From assembly GCF_900465315.1 (NCBI RefSeq), contig NZ_UBIX01000004.1: DNA of 64,000 nt. One strand, written 5' to 3'. Positions 17,713-27,373 of this stretch are shown here, in pieces. Both the position numbers and the translations under genes were made by a program. Numbering within the stretch: position 1 is the first letter of the stretch; each line of letters begins with the position of its first letter. This DNA is from Asaia bogorensis_B. Its GTDB lineage: Bacteria; Pseudomonadota; Alphaproteobacteria; Acetobacterales; Acetobacteraceae. Under the pieces are notes generated by a model. It saw nothing but the letters and a program-made list of their open reading frames with translations, ran no database searches and had not been told where the DNA came from.

Positions 17713-20700
17713 ATGGTGCGCCGGGTAACATTGCCTTATCGTCACAGGGGCCTGCGGCAGAGCACATTGATGGTTGCCCTGTTCTGTACAGTGTTTGCTG
17801 CGCCGGCAGAGGGCCTTGCCCAGACCATCGCTCAGGGCACAGGAACCGCGCACAAGAAGACCACCGCGCGTCGGTCATCCCACGCGACGAAAAAACCGGC
17901 TCATGCAACGGCCAGGGCAACGCCCTCGAAGGTGGGCGTGGCGGCATGGAGCGCTGGTGGCAGCGCTGCGGTAACCGGTGCAGGCACGCCACCGCAAAAC
18001 GGCGCGTCGAGTGCTGCCGCCCAGCCTGCCCTGCCTTTCTCCAGTGGCGTGGAAGCGGCGGATTCCTCGCCGCAGAAAGAGACCATCATCGTCACCGGCA
18101 CGCGCCTGTCACAATCGCGCCTGACGAATGTCATGGCAGGATCGACCTTGGGTGGGGAGCAGATCCGACGCCGAGGATATTACGACCTTGGCACGGCCCT
18201 GCTTCGTGAAAATCCGGCAATCAGCCAGGGTGGGAATTCCACCATCGGTAACCAGGGCAGCTTCGGGGCTGGTCAGTCCTTTATCGGCCTCCTCAATCTG
18301 GGCGCCCAGCGTACGCTGACCCTGATCGATGGCATGCGTATGGGCGGTGGAGCGACGGCCTCGATCTATGGTGCTGGCTCGGGCTCGCAGGTGGATGTGA
18401 GCACGATTCCGACCTCGCTCATCAAGGGTATCGATACGCGCCTTGGCGGCGCGGGCGCGGCTTATGGTGCCGACGCCGTGGCGGGCGTGATGAACTATAC
18501 GCTCGATGACCGATTCACCGGTGTCGATTTCAATGCCCAGGGCAACTGGTCGCAAAAGCTCGATGCACCGGGTGAGAAACTGACCTTCAAGGCAGGCCGC
18601 AATTTCGACCACGACAAGGGCGGCATGGTCTTTGATGTGGAGTACCGCAACCAGGGTGGTATGGTCGCCAATGACCGGCCTGATGTGTTCGGGCGTGACG
18701 CGGTGCTTTATCATCGCGTGCCGCTCGGGCAGAGCTCGCCCTATACCTATGTACTGGGCGCTGGCTCACGGTTCATCCAGAACTCCGTGACCGGTATTCC
18801 CATGATCACAGGTGATTACGGCAATCTGCCGGTCTATGCGGGGTCTGCTGGAGCCGCGCTGGCCGGTCAGGCCAATAACGCCGTGGCCAATGCCGCCAAT
18901 ATGCCGCTCATGTTCAGCCAGAATGGCCAGTCACTCATTCCGCTTCAGGCGAATGCCTATCTCAAGGGAGACACCACGCACGGTATCGGCGGGAATGGTA
19001 TCGCCCTGCAGGACTACAATCAGCTGATCGCCCCCAATGACAAGCTGAACCTGACGCTGCTCGGGCATTACGACATTACCCGGCACATCCATGCCACATG
19101 GCAGGGCTGGTATGCCCGTGGCAGCGCCGAGAGTCAGGTGGGTCAGGGTACATGGAGCACGACCCAGTTCGACAATCCCTTGACGCTCAATACGGCGGGC
19201 CCGATGAGCAGCAGTTATTACACCAACGATGTCGTCAATGGCGCCTATGCGCTGAGCACGAACAATCCCTATCTGACCAGCGCCGAGCAGCAGACGATAA
19301 AGAATGCCCTCGCTGCCAATGGCCAGCCGACAGACACCTTCTATCTGAACCGTCTGAATCAGGACCTCGATGCGGGTCTGTATCGCACGAAGGTGCAGAT
19401 GTATCGCTTCCAGGGCGGCCTTGCCGGTGATTTCAATGCAGTGGGGCGCAAGTTCGACTGGAAACTGCGCGGTGAATACACGCGCTACATGAATGATACC
19501 TGGACGCCTTCCATCGTCACTCCCAACCTCGTCAATGCCCTCAATGCCGTGCGTGATTCCAGCGGCAATATCGTGTGCGCCTCGGGCTATCAGAATGCGC
19601 CCATCGCCACGCGCAGTTCGACCTGTGAACCGCTCAATCCCTTCGGCTATAACCAGATGACGCCGGGCGCACGTGACTATGTCATTTCAGATGCCCATTC
19701 ACGCAACAACAACACCCAGCGCGATATCCAGGCCGAACTGAGTTCAACGGTGTTCCGCCTGCCCGCAGGCGATATCCGGTGGGATCTGGGCTATGAGCAT
19801 CGCCGCGAAGGGTATCATTTTGATCCGGGCGCGTTCTTCCGCGGCTGGCCGCAGGGTGATGGCACGTATCAGCAATACGGCAACAGCACGGCTATTCCGC
19901 CCACGGGTGGCGCGTATCATACGCATGAAGCGTTCGGCGAGCTGGACGTTCCTTTCGTCTCGCCGGCCATGAACGTGCCAGGTATCTATAACCTGTCAGC
20001 CACAGCCAATGGTCGCTTCATCAATAACAGCATGACCGGCAATTACTGGACCTACATGTTCGGCGGTGCCTGGTGGCCGACCGAGGATTTCGGCCTGAGC
20101 GGCAATTATGCCCAGTCAGTACGTAATCCCTCCGTGACGGAACTGTTTTCGCCCCGCTCCACCGATTACGAAACAGGCGTTGATCCGTGCTCCGACGCAG
20201 GCATTGGTTCCGGCCCCAACCCGGCCATTCGTGCGGCAAACTGCGCCAAGGCGGGCATCACCCAACCCTTCACCTCCAACTTCAATTTCTACACCATTCC
20301 GGGCAGCGCAGGCGGCAACAGCAACCTCAAGAACGAAACCTCAAAGAGCTATACGGGCAGCCTAGAGTTCCGGCCGCATTTCGTGCGTGGCCTCGACATG
20401 AAGGCGTCTTTTGTGGACGTGAAGGTGAAAAACGCCATCACCTCACTAGGCGCGCAGGATCTGATGAATGCCTGCTATGACTCGTCCAGCTACCCGTCCA
20501 ATGCCTTCTGCAATACCTTCACACGTGACTCCTCCGGTCAGCTCTCGACCTTCAGCGCAGGCTATTACAATATTGCCAGCTATGAGACGCAGGCTTTGCA
20601 GGCAACCTTCGACTACTACGCTCCCCTGTCGCGTTTCGGGCTGGGTGACGGTGCCGGTGAAATCGATCTGAGCGGCAACTACGTTCACTATCTCAAGAGC

Positions 20701-21066
20701 CAGAACACCTATCTGGGCAGCACCTATTTCCTCTCGGGAACGACAGACGCACCCAATGACAACTTCACGCTCAATCTGAACTACATGCGTGGTCCGTTTT
20801 CGGCCCAGTGGCAGACACTCTGGTATGGACCGACCCAGTACAAGGTGCAGGTACCGGCCACGCGTTATCAAGATAACAAGCGTCCTTCATTCGCCTATTT
20901 TAATCTCTCCCTGGCGTATGAGATCACCAAGAATCTTGCCGCTAATTTCGTCATCAATAATATTACCGATGCCCTGCCGAAGGACCCGGGCATCTATGAT
21001 ACCAACCGTTATTACGAGGCCTTTATCGGGCGCAGCTTCCAGCTCAATATCGGCGTGCATTTCTGA
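17713..21066 (+). CDS. TonB-dependent outer membrane receptor (1117 aa)
   Basis: Signal peptide to about residue 37 (LAQT), then a low-complexity Ala/Thr/Lys-rich stretch, a TonB box-like ETIIVTG, a plug domain (LTLIDGMRMGG, GGAGAAYGADAVAGVMNYTL) and a long beta-barrel ending in phenylalanine (LNIGVHF). It imports a large substrate across the outer membrane; the ligand is unknown. At 1117 residues it is in the longer class often linked with oligosaccharide or peptide uptake. It is monocistronic, closed by a terminator. Confidence 0.9.
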   Translation: MVRRVTLPYRHRGLRQSTLMVALFCTVFAAPAEGLAQTIAQGTGTAHKKTTARRSSHATKKPAHATARATPSKVGVAAWSAGGSAAVTGAGTPPQNGASSAAAQPALPFSSGVEAADSSPQKETIIVTGTRLSQSRLTNVMAGSTLGGEQIRRRGYYDLGTALLRENPAISQGGNSTIGNQGSFGAGQSFIGLLNLGAQRTLTLIDGMRMGGGATASIYGAGSGSQVDVSTIPTSLIKGIDTRLGGAGAAYGADAVAGVMNYTLDDRFTGVDFNAQGNWSQKLDAPGEKLTFKAGRNFDHDKGGMVFDVEYRNQGGMVANDRPDVFGRDAVLYHRVPLGQSSPYTYVLGAGSRFIQNSVTGIPMITGDYGNLPVYAGSAGAALAGQANNAVANAANMPLMFSQNGQSLIPLQANAYLKGDTTHGIGGNGIALQDYNQLIAPNDKLNLTLLGHYDITRHIHATWQGWYARGSAESQVGQGTWSTTQFDNPLTLNTAGPMSSSYYTNDVVNGAYALSTNNPYLTSAEQQTIKNALAANGQPTDTFYLNRLNQDLDAGLYRTKVQMYRFQGGLAGDFNAVGRKFDWKLRGEYTRYMNDTWTPSIVTPNLVNALNAVRDSSGNIVCASGYQNAPIATRSSTCEPLNPFGYNQMTPGARDYVISDAHSRNNNTQRDIQAELSSTVFRLPAGDIRWDLGYEHRREGYHFDPGAFFRGWPQGDGTYQQYGNSTAIPPTGGAYHTHEAFGELDVPFVSPAMNVPGIYNLSATANGRFINNSMTGNYWTYMFGGAWWPTEDFGLSGNYAQSVRNPSVTELFSPRSTDYETGVDPCSDAGIGSGPNPAIRAANCAKAGITQPFTSNFNFYTIPGSAGGNSNLKNETSKSYTGSLEFRPHFVRGLDMKASFVDVKVKNAITSLGAQDLMNACYDSSSYPSNAFCNTFTRDSSGQLSTFSAGYYNIASYETQALQATFDYYAPLSRFGLGDGAGEIDLSGNYVHYLKSQNTYLGSTYFLSGTTDAPNDNFTLNLNYMRGPFSAQWQTLWYGPTQYKVQVPATRYQDNKRPSFAYFNLSLAYEITKNLAANFVINNITDALPKDPGIYDTNRYYEAFIGRSFQLNIGVHF

Positions 21067-21076
21067 TGCAACCGCA

Positions 21077-21103
21077 CCCCTCTGCAAAAGCAGAGGGGTT
21101 TTT
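21077..21103 (+). terminator. Rho-independent terminator after TonB receptor
   Basis: A 9-bp perfect stem CCCCTCTGC/GCAGAGGGG with an AAAA loop and T5. It starts 11 bases after the receptor stop. Confidence 0.93.
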
Positions 21104-21120
21104 CAACGCCATCTTCCCAG

Positions 21121-22326
21121 ATGGTCCTGAAAGTGGCGCGGCACAGGGAAAACCTTTTGCCTTGCGGGAGCGTTGCCTGTTGCGGCCTCATTTTCAGGAT
21201 CATCTGTCTCTTGCGCCCATTCATTTTCGGTACGCTTTTCGTCGTTGTCATTCTGAACTGGCTCTGGCCGCTTCCTCTGGCACTTCCCGTCAAACTGGCC
21301 GCGATCATCCTGATCGTCGGAGCGGCGCTCTTTCACCAATGGAGCCGCCTCTCTTCCGGCTCTGTCTTTGCGCCGGAAATGCCGCGCCCTGTGGTCATCC
21401 TGTTCAACTGGGCGTTCGGCGCCCTGATGTTCGTGACCGTCGGGCAAATCATGGTCGATATTGTCGCGGCTCTGGTGGCATTGGTGCAGTGGCATGGCAT
21501 CGTGATCGGCACGACCCCTCGCCTCGCGATCGGTGGGCTTGCTGCCTTGCTGTCGGTGCTGGGAGTGTGGAATGCCGTGCGCGTACCGCCAGTCCGGCAT
21601 GAGACAATCAGCATCGCGGGGCTCGACCCTGCCTTTGATGGCTATCGCATTGCCCAGCTGACCGATCTGCACATCACCCGGGTTTTCCCGCGTCGCTGGG
21701 CCGAGGAGGTGGTGTCACGCACCAATGCCATCGGTGCAGATCTGATCGTCGTGACCGGGGATTTTATCGATGGATCGGTAGCCATGCGTCGCGACGACGT
21801 TGCACCGCTCGCGCAGCTTGTGGCCCCTGACGGGCTGATGGCCTGTCCGGGTAACCATGAATATTTTTTCGATTATCGCGAGTGGATGCAGCATATCGGC
21901 ACGCTTGGCTTTCACATGCTGCTCAACACGCATCGGCTCATCACCCGTAACGGCGCGTCGCTGGTGGTTGCGGGTGTGACAGATCACTCCGCAGCCGGTC
22001 ATGGTGAGGCCAGGCCCGATCTGGCGGCGGCGCTGGCAGGACGTCCTGAAGGCGCGCCTGTCATTCTGCTCGATCATCAGCCCGGTGGCGCGCGTGAGGC
22101 TGCTGCTCAGGGCGTGGCGCTTCAGCTTTCGGGCCATACGCATGGCGGGATGATCTATGGTCTCGACCGCATGGTGGCGCGTGGCAATAACGGTTTTGTT
22201 TCCCGCCGCTACGAAATTGGTGCCATGACGCTTTACGTGAGCAACGGCACCGGTATCTGGCCCGGCTTCGCACTCCGCCTTGGCAGACCCTCCGAAATTA
22301 CCTGCTTTCACCTCAAATCAGCCTGA
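21121..22326 (+). CDS. Membrane-anchored calcineurin-like metallophosphoesterase
   Basis: About 401 residues. Three or four hydrophobic segments occupy roughly residues 20-150. The phosphoesterase domain follows with the metal motifs TDLHITR, VVTGDFIDG, CPGNHEYF and SGHTHGGM. It resembles YkuE/YaeI-type enzymes, predicted to be membrane-bound phosphoesterases facing the cytosol or periplasm. The start is uncertain: the ATG at 21121 lies just after the preceding terminator, and TTG codons downstream would still keep the membrane segments. Confidence 0.85.
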   Translation: MVLKVARHRENLLPCGSVACCGLIFRIICLLRPFIFGTLFVVVILNWLWPLPLALPVKLAAIILIVGAALFHQWSRLSSGSVFAPEMPRPVVILFNWAFGALMFVTVGQIMVDIVAALVALVQWHGIVIGTTPRLAIGGLAALLSVLGVWNAVRVPPVRHETISIAGLDPAFDGYRIAQLTDLHITRVFPRRWAEEVVSRTNAIGADLIVVTGDFIDGSVAMRRDDVAPLAQLVAPDGLMACPGNHEYFFDYREWMQHIGTLGFHMLLNTHRLITRNGASLVVAGVTDHSAAGHGEARPDLAAALAGRPEGAPVILLDHQPGGAREAAAQGVALQLSGHTHGGMIYGLDRMVARGNNGFVSRRYEIGAMTLYVSNGTGIWPGFALRLGRPSEITCFHLKSA

Positions 22327-22523
22327 CCGCTGGCGCGAAAAGGGCAGGGCGCGTCACAGTCTGGCAGGCTATGGCCCTGCTGTAGGCACGGCCGCATGAA
22401 GCTGCTACGTCCCGCAGGAATAAAGGCGGTTGTGATAACTGTGCGGCCGGTCAGGGCGCAGGCCGGGGATATCGTGCCTCGGCGATGAAGCAGCACGTGC
22501 CGGCGATGGACAGGGGGAAGAGG

Positions 22524-23408
22524 ATGGGCCGTTATTGCGTTACGGTAACGTGCGAGGCACGTCGTGGAATTGTGGCTGTAATCTCGGGTTATCTCGCGGG
22601 AAAAGACTGCAATATCCGCGATAGCTCACAGTTCGACGATATCGAATCGAACCGGTTTTTCATGAGGACCAGTTTTCTGGCCGAGGCGAATACGAGCCTT
22701 GAGGAATTGCAGCGCGATTTCGCCCCGATCGCCGCGCAATACGGCATGACCGCCACCTTCCATGACGAAAATGAGCGGCTGAATGTCGTGATCATGGTGT
22801 CACGGTTCGGCCATTGCCTGAACGATCTGCTCTATCGCACCCGTATCGGGGCCCTGCCAATCAATATCGTTGCGGTAATTTCCAATCATCTGGATTTTCA
22901 GAAGCTGGTGGTCAACCACGACATACCCTTCCACTACATCCGGGTAACGAGAGAAAACAAACCCGAAGCCGAAGCGCAGCAGCTTGCCATCATTCGCGAC
23001 AGCGGGGCGCAGCTTGTGGTGCTGGCGCGCTATATGCAGGTTCTATCTGATGAGATGTGTCAGGCCCTGTCAGGGCGCACGATCAACATCCATCACTCCT
23101 TCCTGCCCAGTTTCAAGGGCGCTCATCCCTACCATCAGGCTCATGCGCGTGGCGTCAAGCTGATCGGTGCGACCGCGCATTATGTCACGGCGGAACTCGA
23201 TGAGGGGCCGATCATCGAGCAGGACATCATTCGCGTATCGCACAACCAGTCACCTGAAGACTACGTCACGCTGGGGCGTGATGTGGAAAGTCAGGTTCTG
23301 GCACGCGCAATCCATGCCCATGCCCACAGGCGTGTGTTTCTCAACGGCCGCAGCACGGTGGTCTTTCCCGCAAGCCCGGGATCCTTTGCCTCGTCACGTA
23401 ACGGCTGA
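22524..23408 (+). CDS. purU: Formyltetrahydrofolate deformylase
   Basis: About 294 residues from the ATG at 22524, preceded by GGGGAAGAGG; in-frame ATGs at 22485 and 22506 are alternatives. An N-terminal ACT domain covers about residues 5-80. The formyltransferase-like domain has LARYMQVLS, NIHHSFLPSFKGAHPY, GATAHYVTAELDEGPII and a catalytic Asp in the last segment. It releases formate from 10-formyl-THF, supplying purine synthesis and balancing folates. It converges with the methionine cluster, whose last gene is MetF-like. Confidence 0.92.
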   Translation: MGRYCVTVTCEARRGIVAVISGYLAGKDCNIRDSSQFDDIESNRFFMRTSFLAEANTSLEELQRDFAPIAAQYGMTATFHDENERLNVVIMVSRFGHCLNDLLYRTRIGALPINIVAVISNHLDFQKLVVNHDIPFHYIRVTRENKPEAEAQQLAIIRDSGAQLVVLARYMQVLSDEMCQALSGRTINIHHSFLPSFKGAHPYHQAHARGVKLIGATAHYVTAELDEGPIIEQDIIRVSHNQSPEDYVTLGRDVESQVLARAIHAHAHRRVFLNGRSTVVFPASPGSFASSRNG

Positions 23409-23486
23409 ACCAGACAGCGCCCCTGTTGCACGGGATTGCTGTCAGTGGCGATTACCGGGCGATGGGCATGGCGGTTCTGGGATCCA

Positions 23487-24368
23487 TCACCCTTTGCCGA
23501 TGCGTTGGCCAATCCAGTCCATGGTGCGCCCGAGATTACCGAACGGGTAGAAATGCAGGCTGACCGGGCCATGCGCGTCGGCCAGCTGCTCTTCAAGCTG
23601 GGTGATCAGCTGGTCCGGTCCGGCGCTTCCCAGTAACTTGCCAAGCGATATGCCATACCGGGAAAGTACGGAAGCAGAGGCCCCTACCCCGCAGCGTGCG
23701 GCAAAACGCAGCAGGGAGGCGATCGACGCAGGTCCCGGAACGCCTATTCTGACGTGGCATGTGATCCCACGTTCACGCAGGCGCATCAGCCACGTCGTGA
23801 TGGCCTGAGCATCAAAGCCGAATTGCGTGACGATTTCTGGCGTCATGCCCCGTGCCTCGATATCGCGGCATTTATGCTGCAACACCGTCCAGCCTTGTTC
23901 AGGCGTCATGAGGGGATGGCCTTCCGGATATCCCCCGACACCGACAACCCTGATCCCTGCCTTCTCGAACAGGCCGGTTGCCAGCAGGGCAGCGCTGTCG
24001 GCAAAGGGGCCGACAGGCTCGGACGGGTCCCCTGCGACAATAAAGCATCGTTCAATCCCGGCCTCAGTCACCATCTGCGCCAGCAGGTTCTCGCAGGCCG
24101 CTTTCGAGGGAAGGCGTCGGGCAGAGAAATGCGGCACAGGGAGCAGACCAAGCGTCCTGATGGTGCCGACGGCCTTCAGACGCGCTGCTTGCGTGTCATT
24201 GGCCAGATGAGGGATCATGACAGGTGTGACTGGCCCTAGGGGCGATGTTCCCGATGACATCATACCTTTCAGGGATGGCAGATCCCTGGTCGTGACTTCG
24301 AGCGAAAAGCGCCAGAGCCCATCCGGGTTGTGTGCCCCGCCCGTTTTCCCCGTTGATTGTACCGCCAT
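23487..24368 (-). CDS. Divergent methylenetetrahydrofolate reductase-like protein
   Basis: About 293 residues from the ATG at 24368, which follows the flavin reductase stop by 25 bases and has AGGGG upstream; longer in-frame starts would overlap that gene. A TIM-barrel MTHFR likeness is seen in FSLEVTTRD (keeping the catalytic-type Glu but lacking the usual FFPP), VAGDPSEP (Asp kept), YPEGHP and VTQFGFDA. Known MetF makes 5-methyl-THF. Here it ends a cluster for a methionine synthase that does not need 5-methyl-THF, so its substrate may differ. Confidence 0.75.
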   Translation of the reverse strand: MAVQSTGKTGGAHNPDGLWRFSLEVTTRDLPSLKGMMSSGTSPLGPVTPVMIPHLANDTQAARLKAVGTIRTLGLLPVPHFSARRLPSKAACENLLAQMVTEAGIERCFIVAGDPSEPVGPFADSAALLATGLFEKAGIRVVGVGGYPEGHPLMTPEQGWTVLQHKCRDIEARGMTPEIVTQFGFDAQAITTWLMRLRERGITCHVRIGVPGPASIASLLRFAARCGVGASASVLSRYGISLGKLLGSAGPDQLITQLEEQLADAHGPVSLHFYPFGNLGRTMDWIGQRIGKG

Positions 24369-24393
24369 CACATCCCCCTGCCCGTTATGGGGA

Positions 24394-24945
24394 TCATGCC
24401 CTGTGTTGTCGTTCAGGGCTGCATGAATCTGGAGAGGCGATGGATTTGAACTGCCCGGCATGATGCAGGAGCGGGCGTGCGGCCTTGTCATGGGCCATGC
24501 TGCATACCTGACCGATCAGTATGACATGATCTCCCGCCGTCACCTGCTGCACGAGATCCGTGGTGAAGACCGCCCCTGCGCCTTTCAGAACCGGCAAGCC
24601 GTCGCACGGCTCGAACAGATCCTGCAATGTGTCGTTGCGTCGTCCCGCAAAATGCATGGCATGGGCCTCCATATCCTGCGCGAGGACACTAACGGCAAAC
24701 CGGCCAGCATGGCGGACCCGCGCCAGAAGAGTGGAACGCGCACCAACACAGACACCAATCAGGGGTGGGTCGAGCGAGACCGACATGAAAGCACTGACCG
24801 TCATGCCGTGATCGCCCTCCTCTGTGCGGGTCGTCACAACCGTAACGCCGGCCGCGAACTGCCCACAGCAGGCGCGCAGGGCTTTTGGATCAAGGCTGTT
24901 TTGGGCCTTGATGTCAGGACTGTGCTTCAGGGGGGCTTCTGTCAT
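24394..24945 (-). CDS. Flavin reductase-like domain protein
   Basis: 183 residues from the ATG at 24945; the frame runs to 25044. The family fold is seen in ACCGQFAAGVTVVTT, GMTVSAFMSVSLDPPLIGVC, FAVSVLAQDM and GDHVILIGQV. It should reduce FMN or FAD with NAD(P)H, or bind flavin, for a partner oxygenase. Its place between mesD and the MetF-like gene suggests it feeds electrons to MesX, which needs oxygen; that link is inference. Confidence 0.82.
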   Translation of the reverse strand: MTEAPLKHSPDIKAQNSLDPKALRACCGQFAAGVTVVTTRTEEGDHGMTVSAFMSVSLDPPLIGVCVGARSTLLARVRHAGRFAVSVLAQDMEAHAMHFAGRRNDTLQDLFEPCDGLPVLKGAGAVFTTDLVQQVTAGDHVILIGQVCSMAHDKAARPLLHHAGQFKSIASPDSCSPERQHRA

Positions 24946-25079
24946 GATCTCTGCCGAATCTTCGTTAAATGAGCGCGGCAAATGCGGCCCCGCCGCCATC
25001 GGGGCCGAATCCTGAAAAACAGGCCGGTCAGCTTTCGCGGCCAACCGGCATCGTCTCGCTCATGATCGAGAGGGTGGGA

Positions 25080-26111
25080 TCAGGCGCAGGTCAGCTCGCG
25101 ACGGACGATCTCGGCACCGGCGGCGAGAGCCTGAAGTTTGCCTCTGGCCACGTTGCGTGAAAGCGGTGCCATGCCGCAATTCGTGCAGGGGCAGAGATTT
25201 TCGGCATCAACAAACTGGAGGGCCTTGCGCAGGGTATCTGCAACTTCTTCCGGGGTTTCGATGCGGTTGCTTGCGACATCGATGGCTCCGACCATCACCT
25301 TCTTACCACGCAGCAATTCGATCAGTTCCATCGGCACGTGGGAGTTCTGACATTCCAGCGACACGAGATCGATGTTCGAGGCCTGCAGCTTCGGGAAGGT
25401 GCGCTCGTACTGGCGCCATTCATGGCCCAGCGTCTTTTTCCAGTCCGTATTGGCCTTGATGCCATAGCCGTAGCAGATATGGACGGCGGTCTGGCATTTC
25501 AGCCCTTCAATGGCGCGCTCCAGCGTGGCAATGCCCCAGTCATTGACCTCGTCGAAAAACACGTTGAAGGCTGGCTCATCGAACTGGATGATATCCACAC
25601 CGGCCTGCTCCAGCTCATGGGCTTCGGCATTGAGAATGGCGGCAAATTCCCAGGCCAGTTTCTCGCGGCTTTTGTAGTGCGCGTCATACAGCGTGTCGAT
25701 CATGGTCATGGGGCCGGGCAGTGCCCATTTGATCGGCGCCTTGGTCTGCTGACGCAGGAATTTTGCATCCTCGACAAAAACCGGCTTCTCACGCGCGACC
25801 GCGCTCACGACCGTGGGCACGCTGGCTTCGTAGCGGTTGCGAATGGTGACGGTCTCGCGCTTCTCGAAATCGACACCGGCGAGATGCTCGATGAAGGTGG
25901 TGACAAAATGCTGGCGTGTCTGCTCGCCGTCGCTGACGATATCGACGCCTGCCACCTGCTGCTCAAGCAGCGAGACGCGAAGCGCATCCTGTTTGGCCTC
26001 AACCAGAGCCTCGCCCTCCATTTTCCAGGGGGACCAGAGCTTTTCGGGCTCGGCAAGCCATGAGGGCTTTGGCAGGCTGCCAGCAGTTGCAGTGGGGAGA
26101 AGCTTCTTCAT
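25080..26111 (-). CDS. mesD: Core methionine synthase MesD (MetE C-domain type)
   Basis: 343 residues from the ATG at 26111. It matches only the catalytic C-terminal barrel of MetE, with no folate-binding N-terminal domain. Zinc ligands are His211 and Cys213 (HICYGYG) and Cys309/Cys312 (CTNCGMAPL). The substrate region WALPGPMTM and QFDEPAF is conserved. It methylates homocysteine. The MesD family is reported to need DUF1852 (MesX) and oxygen, and not 5-methyl-THF or cobalamin. It is preceded 74 bases upstream by mesX, which settles the family. Confidence 0.88.
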   Translation of the reverse strand: MKKLLPTATAGSLPKPSWLAEPEKLWSPWKMEGEALVEAKQDALRVSLLEQQVAGVDIVSDGEQTRQHFVTTFIEHLAGVDFEKRETVTIRNRYEASVPTVVSAVAREKPVFVEDAKFLRQQTKAPIKWALPGPMTMIDTLYDAHYKSREKLAWEFAAILNAEAHELEQAGVDIIQFDEPAFNVFFDEVNDWGIATLERAIEGLKCQTAVHICYGYGIKANTDWKKTLGHEWRQYERTFPKLQASNIDLVSLECQNSHVPMELIELLRGKKVMVGAIDVASNRIETPEEVADTLRKALQFVDAENLCPCTNCGMAPLSRNVARGKLQALAAGAEIVRRELTCA

Positions 26112-26185
26112 GAAATATGACTCTTCAGAGGGGTGGCCCAGAGGGATGGCCCACAGGGGCGGCATAGTGATGCTGAATGAAGGGC

Positions 26186-27163
26186 TCAGGCGGCGTATCG
26201 GCTGGACCATTGCTCGAGAAGGGTTTTGTGCGGCGCAATGAAATGCTCGCCTGCAAATCGCCCCTGCTCGATGGCGAGGCGCGTGCGCTCCTCGCGGTCA
26301 TAGACCACACGGGTGTTGGAATAATCGTTCTGGCGCAGGCTGGGCTTGTAGCGTGAGGCGGCTGCCGAGTTCGCGTTGTAGATTTCCGGGCGATAGATAC
26401 GCTGGAATGTCTCCATCGTGCTGATCGTGCTGATCAGTTCGAGAGGCGTATAATCATTGAGCAGATCGCCAAAGAAATAGAAGGCGAGGGGCGCGACGCA
26501 TCCGGGCGGCATGAAATAGCGCACCTGCATCCCCATCTTGCCAAAATAGCTTTCGGTCAGTGAGGTCTCGTTTGGTGTGTATTCCACGCCCAGCACGGGA
26601 TGCGCATTGGTGGTGCGGGTATAGACCTTGTTTTCAGAAACGCTCAGGCAGATCACGGGAGGCTTCGTGAAATGGGCCGTGTAGGCCTCAGACGCGATGA
26701 AAGCCTTGAAGATCCTGCCATGCAGAACGCCGAAATCATCGGGAACGGAAAAACCGTCACGTCCGCGATTATGCTCGGGCAGGAGTACGCTGAAATCATA
26801 GTCGCGCACATAGGATGAGAAATTATTGCCTACGATGCCCTCGATGCGCTTGCCACTGGTCCGGTCGATGATTGTGGTCCTGAGAAGTTCGATGGCAGGA
26901 AAGCTCTCACCGGACCCGGTGATATCCATGTCGATGGAGACGATATCGAGTTCGAGCGAATAGCGATGACCCTCAGGGTTGTCCCATCGAGCGAGATCGT
27001 TGAAGCGATGATCGATCATGTGCAGCGCCGCCCGCAGGTTTTCCTGACGGGATTCACCTCTCGCGAGATTGGCGAAATTGGTGGTCAGCCGCGTACCGGG
27101 AGCCGGCGCATAGTTTTCGTCAAACCGGAGGCTTTTGACCTTGAAGGTGAAATCGCGGGTCAT
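26186..27163 (-). CDS. mesX: DUF1852 protein MesX
   Basis: 325 residues from the ATG at 27163 (MTRDFTFKVKSLRF), with AGAGGA upstream; the frame extends to 27235 without family similarity. No membrane segment or signal. Notable conserved stretches are WDNPEGHRYSLELDIVSIDM, LPEHNRGRDGFSVPDDFGVL and YRPEIYNAN. It is the required partner of MesD; its chemistry is not established, but the oxygen need suggests an oxygenase generating or transferring a methyl group. It begins the mesX-mesD-flavin reductase-MetF-like transcript. Confidence 0.88.
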   Translation of the reverse strand: MTRDFTFKVKSLRFDENYAPAPGTRLTTNFANLARGESRQENLRAALHMIDHRFNDLARWDNPEGHRYSLELDIVSIDMDITGSGESFPAIELLRTTIIDRTSGKRIEGIVGNNFSSYVRDYDFSVLLPEHNRGRDGFSVPDDFGVLHGRIFKAFIASEAYTAHFTKPPVICLSVSENKVYTRTTNAHPVLGVEYTPNETSLTESYFGKMGMQVRYFMPPGCVAPLAFYFFGDLLNDYTPLELISTISTMETFQRIYRPEIYNANSAAASRYKPSLRQNDYSNTRVVYDREERTRLAIEQGRFAGEHFIAPHKTLLEQWSSRYAA

Positions 27164-27196
27164 GATGGGCGGGTATCCTCTGCTGGAACCTGTTTT

Positions 27197-27226
27197 CCGC
27201 GCCACGTTGGAAGTGCCGCCGCGCGG
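27197..27226 (-). promoter_or_regulatory. Bulged hairpin in mesX leader
   Basis: On the minus strand, CCGCGC pairs with GCGCGG, then a GGCGG bulge, an inner CAC/GTG stem and loop TTCCAAC. The loop TTCC could pair with GGAA immediately downstream of the stem, giving an alternative pseudoknot. It is 34 bases before the mesX ATG. It might be a methionine- or SAM-responsive leader, but it does not match the SAM-I or SAM-II consensus as I know them. Confidence 0.35.
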
Positions 27227-27290
27227 TGCGAGCAAGGCCCGTTTATCCGGCGTGACCCATCATGAAGACAAATGATTATAATTCGTCATA

Positions 27291-27309
27291 ACATGACAAT
27301 CTGTCATGT
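27291..27309. promoter_or_regulatory. Perfect inverted repeat upstream of mesX
   Basis: ACATGACA-ATC-TGTCATGT, with 8-bp perfect arms and a 3-base centre, between the LysR gene and mesX, 128 bases upstream of the mesX start. It is in an A+T-rich stretch likely to be the promoter. The LysR/MetR-like protein encoded next to it is the obvious candidate binder. Confidence 0.6.
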
Positions 27310-27373
27310 CATTCCTCGTCGTGTCAGAAAGGAAGGCGGGATGCTGTATGTCATACGCCGTTGATCATCGGCG

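Noticed and set aside
27164..27290. SAM-II riboswitch before mesX
   Set aside because: The leader has no recognisable SAM-II core pattern; a generic hairpin candidate is reported instead.
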